DNA from: Anodontia alba
Lineage: Eukaryota > Mollusca > Bivalvia > Lucinida > Lucinidae
NCBI GenBank assembly: GCA_964016985.1
Contig: OZ024821.1
Span: forward strand, 86,025,535 to 86,089,534
Direction of reading: 5' to 3'
Length of the DNA stretch: 64,000 nucleotides
Shown here: piece after piece, positions 1-12,100 of the stretch
Layout: each line of letters opens with the position of its first letter
How positions within the stretch are numbered: position 1 is the stretch's first letter
Notes under the pieces: generated by a model
Database searches by the model: none
The model's input: the letters and a program-made list of their open reading frames with translations, nothing else
What the model was told of the DNA's origin: nothing
Program-made: the position numbers and the translations under genes

Positions 1-38
1 CATACTATTTTATTAGAACAAATAATTTTAAAAAAATG

Positions 39-207
39 CAGCAGGTGACATTTTAAGTTTCTTTGTGTATTTTTTTCACAGGAAATAAGGCTTGACATTT
101 CATTGAATCATCTGCCTAGCAGATGATTCACATGAAATGCAAAGTCTGATTTTTTTTTTTTTTTTTTTTCAGAAAAATAAAGCAATTTAGAATGTCATCT
201 GTTACTA
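39..207. mobile_element. P7b MITE
   Basis: P7b family: GCAGCAGNNNACATTTT ends inverted, hairpin ATTTCATGTGAATCATCTGC. A 22-base T run replaces part of an arm. Confidence 0.78.
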
Positions 208-719
208 TTTTGTTTAGTGACTGATGTACCGTAAGGGTTAATGCAATATTTTTTTTAGTTTCCGAAATGGATTACTCAATCTTAGAATCTGAGCATGACC
301 ATGGTACAAATAATGGTTGAGTAAAAAATCAAAACCAGAACTGGCAAACATTGTAGAGCCTTGTGAGATGGTTCTCAATGAGCAATCTAATCTTGACCTA
401 AAATGTCATAAAGCTGTTTGTTTTGGTGAGAGTGCTGCTGGAAGTGTTTATGCTTTACAGATTAACTAAAAACTACTACAAGATAACATCTTGAAATATT
501 TCTCTTATTTTCCGGAAACAGTGGACATTCACATAAAATGTAAAGCTCAATTTTGGGAAAAAAATCGGATAAAGATCACTCATGTCTGAGGAGAAATTAA
601 GAAAGAGTATTTAACTATTTGGTGATAATTCTAGGATATTTCGAACTCATTAAACATATGTGGTGGTGGTGGTACTTAGATGCTCCTCTGTGAGACCCTA
701 CTAATTAGCACCCACAATA
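208..719. other. Intron, no feature found
   Basis: AT-rich sequence with no splice-bounded three-cysteine exon on the minus strand and no repeat that I can match elsewhere in the window. A (TGG)n stretch lies at 660-672. Confidence 0.5.
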
Positions 720-1029
720 CAGTCAAACAGTTTTTGTGTCCCTACAAAATTCTTCTGATATCTCGAGAAAACAAATATTTAAGGAAATTTTCTTAATTTA
801 TCATGAAATTGTATGTTGCTTATACTCATTAGAATTGCCTCAATGAGGCAATTCTAATGAGAAAACTCAGCATACCATTATTATGTAGAAGATCAAAAAG
901 ATTTCCATAAATTATCGCCATTTGCTTCCTGATGGCGCCAGAATTACCCTTAGTGGCTCAAACTACCCATATCTCAAACAAATTTCCATGGTCCCTAAGA
1001 TGTTCGAGCCATTGAGATTTGACTGTATA
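720..1029. mobile_element. P5 MITE
   Basis: P5 family: about 360 bp, arm GGCTCGAAC and end GTTCGACTGTA inverted, hairpin TTAGAATTGCCTCA. The left arm of this copy is eroded. Confidence 0.8.
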
Positions 1030-1214
1030 TGTTTTTATGAAAAATCAGAGAAAATAATCCCAGAATTCATACATTGCAGAATTCATGCAATGCTAAAGTC
1101 AAGCATTGTGATCAGAACCTTTGCTATTTCTGAAAGCAGAAAGTGAAACCTGCCATCAGACTGAACAGATGAGTTCATTGTTTGCATATGCCAAGGCACA
1201 GTTCATCTCCTTTA

Positions 1215-2534
1215 CGACAGTCCTGCAAAAAGTTCTGTCACTAAAAGGCTTCCTTAGTTTTATCCCAGGTATATTTTAAAATGCTTCACTGCATTTGAAT
1301 GGTCTGTTGAATAGCTAACGATACCCGTTTATTTCGTGCAAATTGCTTTCCCACTGACCTAGTTATTTCAAACTGAAATAGATGCAGTCATATACACTGA
1401 CCAATTTACTTGTTACACTGGAACATGGACCAGAAGACTGAAATTCGTAGCTATATTAAATGCCGCATTAGGCTTAATATAGATTCAAAACAGATTTTTA
1501 ATGAATTGTGTGGTATATATGGACCTCAGACCATTTCAATGCGCCCAGTTTTTAGGTGGGTTGAAGCTTTTAAAGCTGGGAAATTTTCTGTTGAAGATGA
1601 TACCCGTCCTGAAAGGCCTAAAACCTCTGTTACCAAGGCTAACATCTCTGCTGTAAAGATTGTGGTCGAACAGGATGCGCGATTGTCTGTCAAAGATATA
1701 GCTAGTTGTACTGGCATATCAGAAGGCAGTGTACAAACACTTCTGAAAAAGCATTTGGACCTGAGAAAGGTTTGTGCTAGGTGGGTACCTCATTTGCTCA
1801 CTGAGGAACAAAAGACACAATGCCTTAAATGTGCCCGGGAACTTTTGAAAACATAAAAAGGCTGTAATAGTCGGGTTATTTCTAACTTGCTAACAGGTAA
1901 TGAAACCTGGGTGCGCATGTTTCAGCCACAAAGAAGGGCATATAATAAGCAATGGAAGAGAAAAGATAAAAAATGCCCATGTATTGCCAAGAGAATCATA
2001 AGTTTGAAAAAGATGTTGTAAGCAATTTTCTTTAATTCAAGTGGGCCAGTCGTGCAAGTGCCTTGTCCATCTGGTCATACAATCACTGGCTGATTCTACA
2101 AGAATTCTGTACTGAAGAAAGTGAAAGAGTTTTACATTAAGAAACGATAAGGCAAAGGATGGTCAGAGTCCACCTTTTACATGACAATGCCTCCTCTCAT
2201 AAGTGTTAAGTCTTTTTTGGCTTCTGAAAAGGTGAAAGTTTTAAACCATCCACCTTATTCACCTGTGACTTCTTTTTATGTCCAAGGCTTAAGAAAATGC
2301 TTTCTGGAAATAAGCATACATCTAGAAGTTCTCTTGGCAGCGCTATTTATCAGTGTCTCCAATAGATACCAAAAGAAGACTATTTATCTGCTTTTCGCGA
2401 CTGGGTAAAAAGGTTACAAAAATGTGTTTCAGTAAAGGGGGAATACTTTGAAGGTTTGTAATAAAAATATGTTTGATAAAACGTAGCACTGAAGTAATCC
2501 GAACCCAGTGACAAAACTTTTTGCAGGACCCTCG
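1215..2534 (+). mobile_element. Mariner element 1, degenerate
   Basis: Inverted ends begin CGACAGTCCTGCAAAAAG at 1215 and, read inward from 2534, CGAGGGTCCTGCAAAAAG; both are flanked by TA. An open frame at 1410-1856 gives the DNA-binding half of a mariner transposase, with KKHLDLRKVCARWVPHLLTE. Downstream, the TGNETWVRMF, HDNA-like and HPPYSPVTSF blocks appear in shifted frames with stops at several points. This is a dead copy related to the element at 42506-43845. Confidence 0.85.
1425..2460 (+). pseudogene. Mariner transposase remnant
   Basis: The helix-turn-helix half is open to the TAA at 1854; the catalytic half continues after it in another frame. Stops interrupt after the ISLKKML block (near 2019) and after IKKR (near 2147). 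The third-aspartate block is eroded (SPVTSF in place of SPDLAPSDF-like sequence), so catalysis is lost. Confidence 0.75.
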
Positions 2535-2536
2535 TA

Positions 2537-2716
2537 ACACTTAGCACATTATGGGCAAATTCAGTAGATGACAAACTGATGAGATTTTATTTATTTTTCC
2601 CAGAAAATAGGCTTTGACATTTCATGCAATTTGCATGAAATGTCAAAGCCTATTTTATGGGTAAAATAGGAAAAATATTTCAAAATGTCCTCTGCTGAAA
2701 ATTTTACCCAGAATGC
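2537..2716. mobile_element. P7a MITE, abutting mariner 1
   Basis: P7a family: hairpin ATTTCATGCAAATTG with outer TTTTCCCAGAAAATAGGC arms and CAGCAGACGAC-like ends. Confidence 0.8.
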
Positions 2717-2729
2717 TAAATGTTAAGCT

Positions 2730-3028
2730 TAACCAAGGGACCCTCATATCTAAAATCTAATGGCCCAATGGCACATCAACAAACTCTTACTAGAGCATTC
2801 TCTCTTTATTTACATCTTTTTACAGTATCCAAAGATTCTGTAAACAGACAGTGAAGGTACTGATCAGACTTCACATCTGTGCAGTCTGATCAGGACCATC
2901 ATTATCTGCTTAATCATAAGACATTTTTTTATGCTGTGACCCATTTTTTCTCTGAAAGCAGAACAATAACCATGTATGTATGACCCTTGACAAAACTGGT
3001 TTGCCACTTTTAGGGAAAAAAAGAATAC
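2730..3028. other. Intron directly after exon 24
   Basis: Contains common short repeat debris (CAGTCTGATCAGGACC) but no recognisable next exon. Confidence 0.5.
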
Positions 3029-3150
3029 CTGTGCAATTTGGGAGTGGATATCCAGTCATTCTTTGGTAGACAAAATTGGCCTGCACCTCTATTGCTGTTT
3101 TTGTGAAATTGCATTCTGCCGGGTCTAATTCTTCGAAACAGGATTTAAAT
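3029..3150 (-). CDS. Exon 24, type I (paralogue of 50879-51003), last in window
   Basis: Acceptor taacag and donor GTATTC; 122 nt, phase 2 in and phase 1 out. It begins FKSCFEELDPAECNFTK and ends LPNCTG. Cysteines at 4, 13 and 39, with the sequon N-F-T kept. The open phase 1 end requires a further type II exon; none is evident in 1-3028, where a mariner and MITEs lie, so it is probably beyond the left edge. Confidence 0.86.
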
Positions 3151-6100
3151 CTGTTAAAGACGAAAAAATCAACGCAACTTTAATAATCAAAATGCCCTAT
3201 GTGACCTGATTGATTGTGTTGGGGTTAAACGCTACGTCAACCCTTGTGGGTCATTTTGTGTCGTCTCCCAGAGAAAGGGAGAAGAGAGAAAGAAGAGATT
3301 GTAAAGAGATGAAAGAGAGGGACAGGGGAGAAAGAGGAAAATGAATGAAAGTGAAGAAACAGAAGAAATAAAAACATTCCCCCTCTAGCCTTACCACCTG
3401 CAAGGATAGCAAGCCTTGCCCAACTGTAAGCCAATATCAGTTGACGCCCCGGTGACGTAAGACACACGATACCTTTGCTCACACAACCCCCAACCCCACC
3501 TCCCACCCCCATGTGACAAGAATATGAATTACTGAGTTGAGCTGGTGTTTTACGACTCAGTTAAAACTGTTTAGGTTATGTTGAGCCAGTCAGTTAACCT
3601 ACTTACACATTTCCTGGGCAGGCCTAGTCCTCTAAGCAGTTAACTTGTGCACATACTTTCACCAGTAAATGATAACTTCTCATCTTGAATCAGTCGAAGG
3701 GCAAAACTGACCGTAGAAATAACAATTTCACGATCGATCTCTAAAAAAAGTCATGTGATTCAAACCTGCGACCCTGAATCTGCAGTCAGATGCAAAATAC
3801 ACAATAGCTAGAGAAAATTCACTATTTTAAAACATATTATCAAGCAATTTATTCAGGAGCCTTACTGAACAAAACAATAACATATTAACTTTAAGTATTT
3901 GGACAGACATGTCCTAGCACATTATGAAAACGCTCCTATTCAAATATATTGAGAATTTCACCACCAAAAAATGAAAAATTTCAGTTGTAAAATTCTGGTA
4001 GTTTTCATATTTCTGCTCAAAACATGGATTGTGGGCACCTGTTAGAACTGCCTCGGCAAGGCGGTTCTAACAAGTACCCACAATCTATAGTTTTTGAGCA
4101 GAAATAAGAAAATTAATGTATACAACTGTATAGAAATGGGGGTTTAAGTGGGTCAAAACTATATAGGCGTGTTTTCGTGATGAAACAGTGTAGAATGCTG
4201 CATCTGATCAGGGAATTTAGATACCTGAAAAGGTAGCAAACTAAACTTTTAGGACAAGTACAATAAGGAGTTAAGATGTCCAACTGCTTAGTGAAAATAT
4301 GGCAACCACAATATTTACATACAGTAAATGTCCTAAAATTTCGAACACTTTATTCTATATCTTTTTGGCACAAATTTTGGTTTTTATGCAGCTGTTTCCT
4401 AAAATACCTAGTAGAATAGAAAACAATGTAGACTATGATCAGGCTGCTCCTTAAGGAGCAGTGTGATCTGGGTCTACACTGTTTGTACATGCCAGTTTGT
4501 CAGACACTTTGGTGTACAAAATTTTAGGACATTTCCCATAAATTATTCAAATAGAAGAATCAATTGCCTGTGCAAATAGTGTCAACCCCAAGTCAGTCTT
4601 AAGGTAAAGTCTGATCAGGATCTGCACTGTTTGCTTTTCTATTAGCAATTTTAGACAAATACACCCTATTCAAATACACTATATTTACTTTAAGTATTCA
4701 GGGCTCAGTTGTTCAAAACTACTGATGTCGTTAGTTAATGTATCATCAAAACTTTGATCATTAAATATTGCACATACTCTAATATTTTTGCTGAAAAAAT
4801 ATGAGTAGCTTTTGCATTTGCAAAAGCTACTCACATTTTTTCAGCAAAAAATACCTGAGAATTAGATATACTTATTAGAACATATTACATTTTGACCACT
4901 AATGAGCTTGTTAAGCTAACAATGCTTTCAACAAATGTGCCCTGATATCTTTACTTGTCCTAACTATGAATGCCTGTTTTACCACCTGTTCATGTGTTTA
5001 AAAATTACTTGCTGAGTGTTTCTCAGGTCTTCCTCTCTGAATACTCTGGGTAAATATGATACTTGTTCAAATATTAGGCAAAGTATGGCGAGGTATTCAA
5101 GTATCCAAGTATTTCAGTAATTAAAGTACTAAAGTTAATGTACTGTGTTAGAAAAGGGCCTTTTTGATTATATGCCTTTCACAAAAGCACAGATAAGGCC
5201 ATATATTTGCACAGTCTGATCAGGACCTTTATTATATACCTACCAAGCTATTATTAATACAGCTTTTAAAAAGTTCTTATACATCTGATCCAAAAGGATC
5301 AATTAGGAGTCTTAATTTTTTCAGCCCCATATCACACCCTCTCAAACCAGGCTTGTTTACACTGAAGCCATGTCGTAAAATGTGACATGCACATAATGTT
5401 CTTGCATTTTCAACTGCCCCAAGTGAAAGCACTATTCAAATTTCTATTGTAGCAAAAGACATTTTTTTTTTCTTCTTCCTTTTCCGAGAAAATAAGGCTT
5501 GAAATTTCATGTGGATTGTCACATGAAATCAACCCTTATTTTCTTGGTATAATAGAAAAACAAAATAGAACGATCAAAGACATGAACAGCATAACATTTT
5601 TACAATATTCAATCCACAAATCTCCAAGTATCAGACTGTTAACCTTTACCACTCTCTGGGAAGTTTCAGCAGACGACAAAATGATGATATTTTCCTTATT
5701 TTCCCCAGAAAATAGGCTCTGACATTTTCACTTTTAGAGTAGACCCTGTTTCAAAATAGAGGCAAAATAATTAGGACACAGTTATCTCCCTTGAAAAGTA
5801 TATCACTTCCTCTTCATACCTGCAGTGTCCAGCATTTTCACTGTACATGTCAGAACTGCACTTTAAAAATCCAACTATGCCAAACACAGAGCAAGCATCA
5901 GGTGGATAACCTAGAAGAAAATCATACAGAGATATTGGCCTCCATTACTAAAACACACCTATTCAAATATATTGAAAATATTACAACAAAAAAAGGGAAA
6001 ATTTTCAAATAAAAGATTCTGATATTTTCCATATTCCTGGTCAAAACATAGATTGTGGGTACTCGTTAGAACTGCCTCATTGAGGCAGTTCTAATGAGTA

Positions 6101-9100
6101 CCCACAATCTATGTTTTTCAACAAAATAAGAAAAATAATGTATACCCCTGTAAACCCCAGTTTTACTATATTAAAGTGGGGTTTAAGGGGGTCAAAATTA
6201 TATAGCTGTGTTTTTGTGATGCTTCTCCATCACTAAAACATGCTTACATAATTTTGACCCCCTTAAACTCCACTTTTAAATAGTAAAACTGGGGTTTACA
6301 AGGGTATACATTATTTTTCTTATTTTTGCTTGAAAACATACACTGTGGGTACTCGTTAGAACTGCCTTGGTAAGGCAGTTCTAATGAGTAAGGCAGTTCT
6401 AATGAGTACCCACAATCTATGTTTTGAGCAGAAATATGAAAAACATCAGAGTTTTTATCTGAAAATTTTCAGTTTTTGGAGGTGATATTTTCTATATATT
6501 TCTATAGCCATGTTTTTGTAATGGCATATAATACACTCCAACCTGTCTACAAAGACCAAACAAGAGAAGAAGCAAAAATGTTCTTTGTTCACAGGTGATC
6601 TTTATTCAAGTAAAAAGTTTGGAACTATTTAACACAGATCTAAATTTAAATGGAACCAACCTAGTGCTCTGTAAATTTTAACGTCTATGATCTATAATCT
6701 GATGGTTCTGGCTATTTTTTTTTTTTTTTTTTCTTTCTTTTTTTCTACAACCTCATCTGAAGAGACCCATTTGATATTTATCAATATAACATTCATGCAC
6801 AAGTCATTTGCAGTCCCTGCTCCAACGGACGGGGAATAGGGGCTTTTAACTTTTCAGTTTGCAAAGATCTGGAGTGCATGGGGGCGTAGGGGGACAAATT
6901 TATGGTAAAATCCCTGCTAAAAGTCCCTCCACCCCAGGACCAGTTTTTGTTTCCTGGAACAGTCTGCTCTCTACTGCAAAAACCAACCTGTATCTTTTTC
7001 ATCATAAAAGCTCTGGTTTACTCAGTACAGGTAAATTCAAAGGTAAACTATCACTGACAGTATGAGCCTGGTCATTAAAAAACTAATGTTTGAGGTTGAT
7101 GTGGCTCTAATTTATGTATGCAAAGCATTTTGGTGGGAAATTAATACCCTGGCATATCTACAGCCCTGCCAAAACTCATCGGAGGTTAAATCCCAGCACT
7201 TAAGCACCACTATGTCCCAGCTATCCACGGCTCCATAGGGGCTGGAGTTTCAAATGACTGGCGTATTAGTACCAAATGTTTGTTTGTTCTATTTCAACAG
7301 TCTTTCAGTCATACTGTGATGGGTATCTGAATGTGGCAGGGAGCTCAATGCCCATTTTTAGAATGCTGCCTCACTGAAATATCATGCCTCAGACATGATA
7401 TTTCACCCAGTCACTTTATACTGATGGCAGGCTGACCAGTTCTGACTCCTAGCTCTACTTTCATAATGTTGAACATCATGCAAAAGAGCAACTAGTTCCA
7501 TTTTTAATGATGATGAGTTCAGGTTTAACGATGCATCAACCCATGAGGGTCATTTGCGTCAAAATGGTGAACTAACATGGTTCTGTAATGAAACGATTAT
7601 AATGATAAGTCATAAATGCATAAAATGTAAAACTAGAACAAAAGTTCCATTTTTAAAGTCTCTGATATGACTCCACCAAGGAACGAAGCCCCAACCTCCA
7701 GGTCACAAAGTGGATGCTCTACCAATTAAGCCACTGTGCCAGTTCTGGTATCAAAAGATTTAACGCTCGTCATGCTGAATAAATTAGGATGCAACACCCA
7801 CTTCTAATTTTCAGCCAATCAGATTACTTTTTCCAGATTGCTGATACAAAAATTCACATACTTAATGGCAAACAGTGTAGATCCAGATGAGTTGGCTTCT
7901 TTGCAAAGACAGGGTATATCCAGGTTCAGCAGGACAAGGGCTGGCCTCGGTGGCTCAGTTGGATGCGCCGTCCGACTGGAGACCAGGAGGTCGCGAGTTC
8001 AACCCCCGCCGAGGGCGGCAACATTCTTTCGTAGAGATTGATCATGAAATATTTTCTATGGTCATTCTCTCCCTTCTGCTGATTCAAGAAGGGCAGTTAT
8101 CAGTTTCTGGCGAAAGAATGTGCACAATACTGGTTAACCGCTTAGAGGACTAAGCCTGCCCAGTAAACGTGTGGTTAGGTAAACTGACCGCACTTGACAT
8201 GACCCCACTGGGTTGACTGGGCCGTAAAACCTCAACACAAACAAACAAAGCAGCAGGACAAGGGTTAATTTAGTAGCAATAAAGACCCCCATCAGTCTGT
8301 GCAGATGTGCAAGCTGATCTGGGCCTTTACTGTTTGCATATACCCACTAAAACTCATTTTCCCGTGAAGTAGCTCATATCTAAAACCAACAAAAAAGGAA
8401 GAGAATGAGAGAAAAATAATACCTTCACACATAGCAAAACCAGAAGTCATAAATATCTGAAGTTTTTGTTGTACAATATCACTGACAGAACTTTCACAGT
8501 AATCAGGTAAATGGGTCAACAGACATGTCTCAGCATCAGACAGCAAGGTCTGGAAAACTCTGAAATAAACACATAAATTTGTTTTGTTTTATTCGTGTTT
8601 TATGTCTCTTTCAACAATCATATTGGGAAGGTTTCTAGATCTAGCAGGGATCTAAATGCTCAATTTCAGAGTGCTACCTCACTGAAATATCAGACCAGTC
8701 ATTTTATACTGACCCAGGTTGACCAATTCTGATTCCTAGCTTTCCTTTTTTATGCTGAGCGCTAAGTGGACTATTTCTAAAGCCTTTGGTATGACTTGGC
8801 CAGGGATCGAACCATCAACCTCCTGGTCACAAAGCAGATGCTCTACCAACTGAGCCACTGTGTCTGTACGAAAACATAAAACTCCAACCTCAATCTGTGG
8901 CCTGCAGCAGGAAAAATGTTTCACTGTATTTACCATAAATGCTTAGACAGATATGTTAAGAAAACCATGTTGTTTGAGAGCAAACAACTCTTTTAAGGGA
9001 GCAGGGTCTGCACTGTTTGCCATTCAGCCCGCATTTCTGACATGTATCAGCAAAATAAGTATGGAATAAATATTTGGAATTTTAGGACATTTCCTGTATC

Positions 9101-12100
9101 CATCAGGAAAACATACCTATAATCAATATAGTAGGTATAATTCTGACCCCCTTGAACCCCACCTTTATATAGTAAAACTGGGGTTTACAGGGGTACACAT
9201 TATTTTTCTTATTTCTGCTCAAAAACATAGATTATGGGTACTCATTAGAACTCACTGAGGCAGTTCTAATGAGTACCCACAATCTATGTTTCGAGCAGAA
9301 ATATGAAAAATATCAGTTTTTTATCTGAAAATTTTCAGTTTTTGGAGGTGAAATTTTCTATATACATGTGTATTTGAATAGGCGTTTTTTCGTAATGAAA
9401 TGATTCTGTAAGCAGGCAACCAAGGCCCTCAGGTCTAAAAGAATGCACAAGCAGATCTAGACCTTCACTGCCCACATATGGCATAAGAGCTCTTTTCCCA
9501 TGTTAAGTATCCTGTGATTTTTGTTGAACAAATCTTGCCTTAATCATGAATTTGCTCAAATTCAAAGACTTAATACATTAACTTTTTATCACTTTTGGGG
9601 TTAATTCACCAGTTAAATTGATGACATATTTTCTAATTTTTCCCAGAAAATCGTCTTTGATGGTTCATGCATATTGTCCCCAAGTGGAGACAATTTGCAT
9701 GAAAAGTTAAAAATCTGTTTCTGGGAAAAACAAGAAAATAATAAAAAATGCTAGCTACTGAAATTTTTACCCATCATGCTAAGCATTAACCCTTCTCTTG
9801 CTGAACAGGACATGCCCTGTCTTAGCAAACAATGTAGATCCAGATCAGTTGGCTTCTGGAGAAGCCGACTGATCTGGATCTGCACTGTTTGTCATTAAAT
9901 ATGTGAATTTCTATCAAAAACCCAGATCCAGTAATCTGACTGGCTGGAAATTAGAAGTGGGTGTGGCATCTTAATTTATTCAGCAAGGCAAGAGTTAAGG
10001 GATTAAAAAATGACTTAAAAACAGTGCAGTTGACGATTTGCTGTTTCAGGTCCCTTTCAAAATTAATGAATTCATTCTGAGACAACGGAAGGGTGATAAT
10101 GAAAGGCTACGTAAAATTGCATTACAAAAACACTCCTATTCAAATATATTGAAAATTTTACCACCAAAACAAAATGAAAACCTTCGATGAAAAATTATGG
10201 TAGTTTTCATATTTCTGCTCAAAATATAGATTGTGGGCACTCGTTAGAACTGCCTCAGTGAGGTGATTCTAACGAGTATCCCTATGTTTTTGAACAGAAA
10301 TAAGAAAATGATATCCCTGTAAACCCCAGTTTTACTATATAAAAGTGGGGTGTAAGGGGGGTCAAAACTATATAGGCATGTTTCCGTGATGGAAGCACAA
10401 TATGAATTCAACGAGATATGAACCTGAGACCTCATGCTCTGCAACATGGAGCTCTAACCTCATCTCCACCCGGATCCTTCTTAAAACAGAGAATGGACTA
10501 TTAACCAATTTTAATCTGGACCCCTAAAAAAGGGTACGGTAAATGTCCTAAAATTTCAAAAGCTTTATTCCATACTATTTTGGCCTAAATTTTGCTTTTT
10601 ATGCAGCTGTTTCTTAAAATACTTTGTGGAATGGCAAACAGTGTAAACCCTGATCAGACTGCTCCTTCAGGAGCAGTCTGATTTTGGTCTGCACTGTTTG
10701 CATATGTCATCTGGTCAGACACGCTGGTGTTTGAAATTTTAGGACATTTGCCATAACTGGCAAACAGTGCAGACCCAGATCAGATGCCACAGAATGCAGC
10801 ATCTGATCAGGGTCTCCACTGTTTGCAAATAGTTTAGCCATTTTTCTCCAGCTTGACATACCTAAAACAGAAATTGAACTCTTCCAATATATAGTGTGGG
10901 AAAGTTTATTCAGTCTAAAATGGCACTAAGCACAATTTACTTACGTGCATTTCTCATAGTCTGCCAGGTTAGCCTGATAACTATAATAATAGACAAACAT
11001 ATTGAGTGGATTGAAGCATTTCTCATCTATGGTAACTGATGCAGTATGATTCTCCATTGGGGCAGAATTAGTGAGCATTGCTGAACAATTCTGAGCATCT
11101 GCAGTAAAGAAGAAAAACAAAGTTACTAATTTACACTTGCCACATTAGGGGCAGATTCAGCAGACAACAAATTGGTGATATTTTTCTTACTTATTTTTCC
11201 TAGAAAATAGGATCTGACACTTCATGCAAATTGTCTCTTTAGGAGACAATTTGCATGAAGTATCACATCCTATTTTCTAGAAAAAAAAAAATCCAAAATG
11301 TTGTCTGCTGAAATTTTTACCCGGCATGCAGAGTGATAAAGTACTATATTTTACCCTTTATATTCTGACATCTCAACTCCTTACCTTACGGTAAATGTCC
11401 TAAAATTTCGAATGCTTCATTCGATATGGTAAAGACTATTTGTTGATTTGATTCTAAGACAGGGGTGTCAGGGTTTTGCTTTTGCTTGTTTATAGGATAG
11501 GTCAGATTTTTTTCTGGACTTTCCATGACATTTTTCTCACTTGGTATAATGGTTGAATTTGCCCTTGGTATTCTTTTCTCAGCCAAGAAATTTCTAATGT
11601 TGGAAACAAGTCCAGTTTGTTACTTGTCTGTGAGCGGGTCCATCTAGAATGTCTGGCCTGAGAGGACACTATTAACAATTCCAGTTTGTTACTTGTCTGT
11701 GAACGGATCCATCCAGAATGTCTGGCCTGAGAGGACACTATTCACATTACAAACAAAACGACCTAGCTGCTTATGCCATGCCCACTTCTAATTTTCAGCC
11801 AATCAGATTACTTGATCTGGATTGTTGTTATGAATTCACATACTTAATGGCAAACAGTGCAGATCCAGATCAGTTGACTTCAGAAGCCAACTGATATGGA
11901 TCTACACTATTTGCAAAGGCAGGGTATATCCAGTTTCAGCAGGACAAGGGTTAAGAGTAATTCAACAAATTTGATGCCAGTGAGTAAAAGTTGGTTCCCT
12001 ATGCAAAAACTGGTTCTCTATGCAAAATCTGGTAAAAACCCATCATATGGACCTGTTCAAGACATTTCTCCAAGAAAACAACTTACTTCTGCATTTGACA

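Noticed and set aside
1..3028. The type II exon that should follow exon 24
   Set aside because: I looked for an acceptor, three cysteines and a TGC-A-N donor on the minus strand and found no convincing candidate; it may be beyond the left edge.
3237..3512. A protein gene in the 91-codon minus frame
   Set aside because: Low-complexity product over a purine-rich repeat also seen at 30.3 kb; no splice support.
7941..8013. A tRNA gene
   Set aside because: A and B boxes are present, but the same head with the same body recurs at 39.8, 50.3 and 52.4 kb with target duplications, so it is a SINE head.
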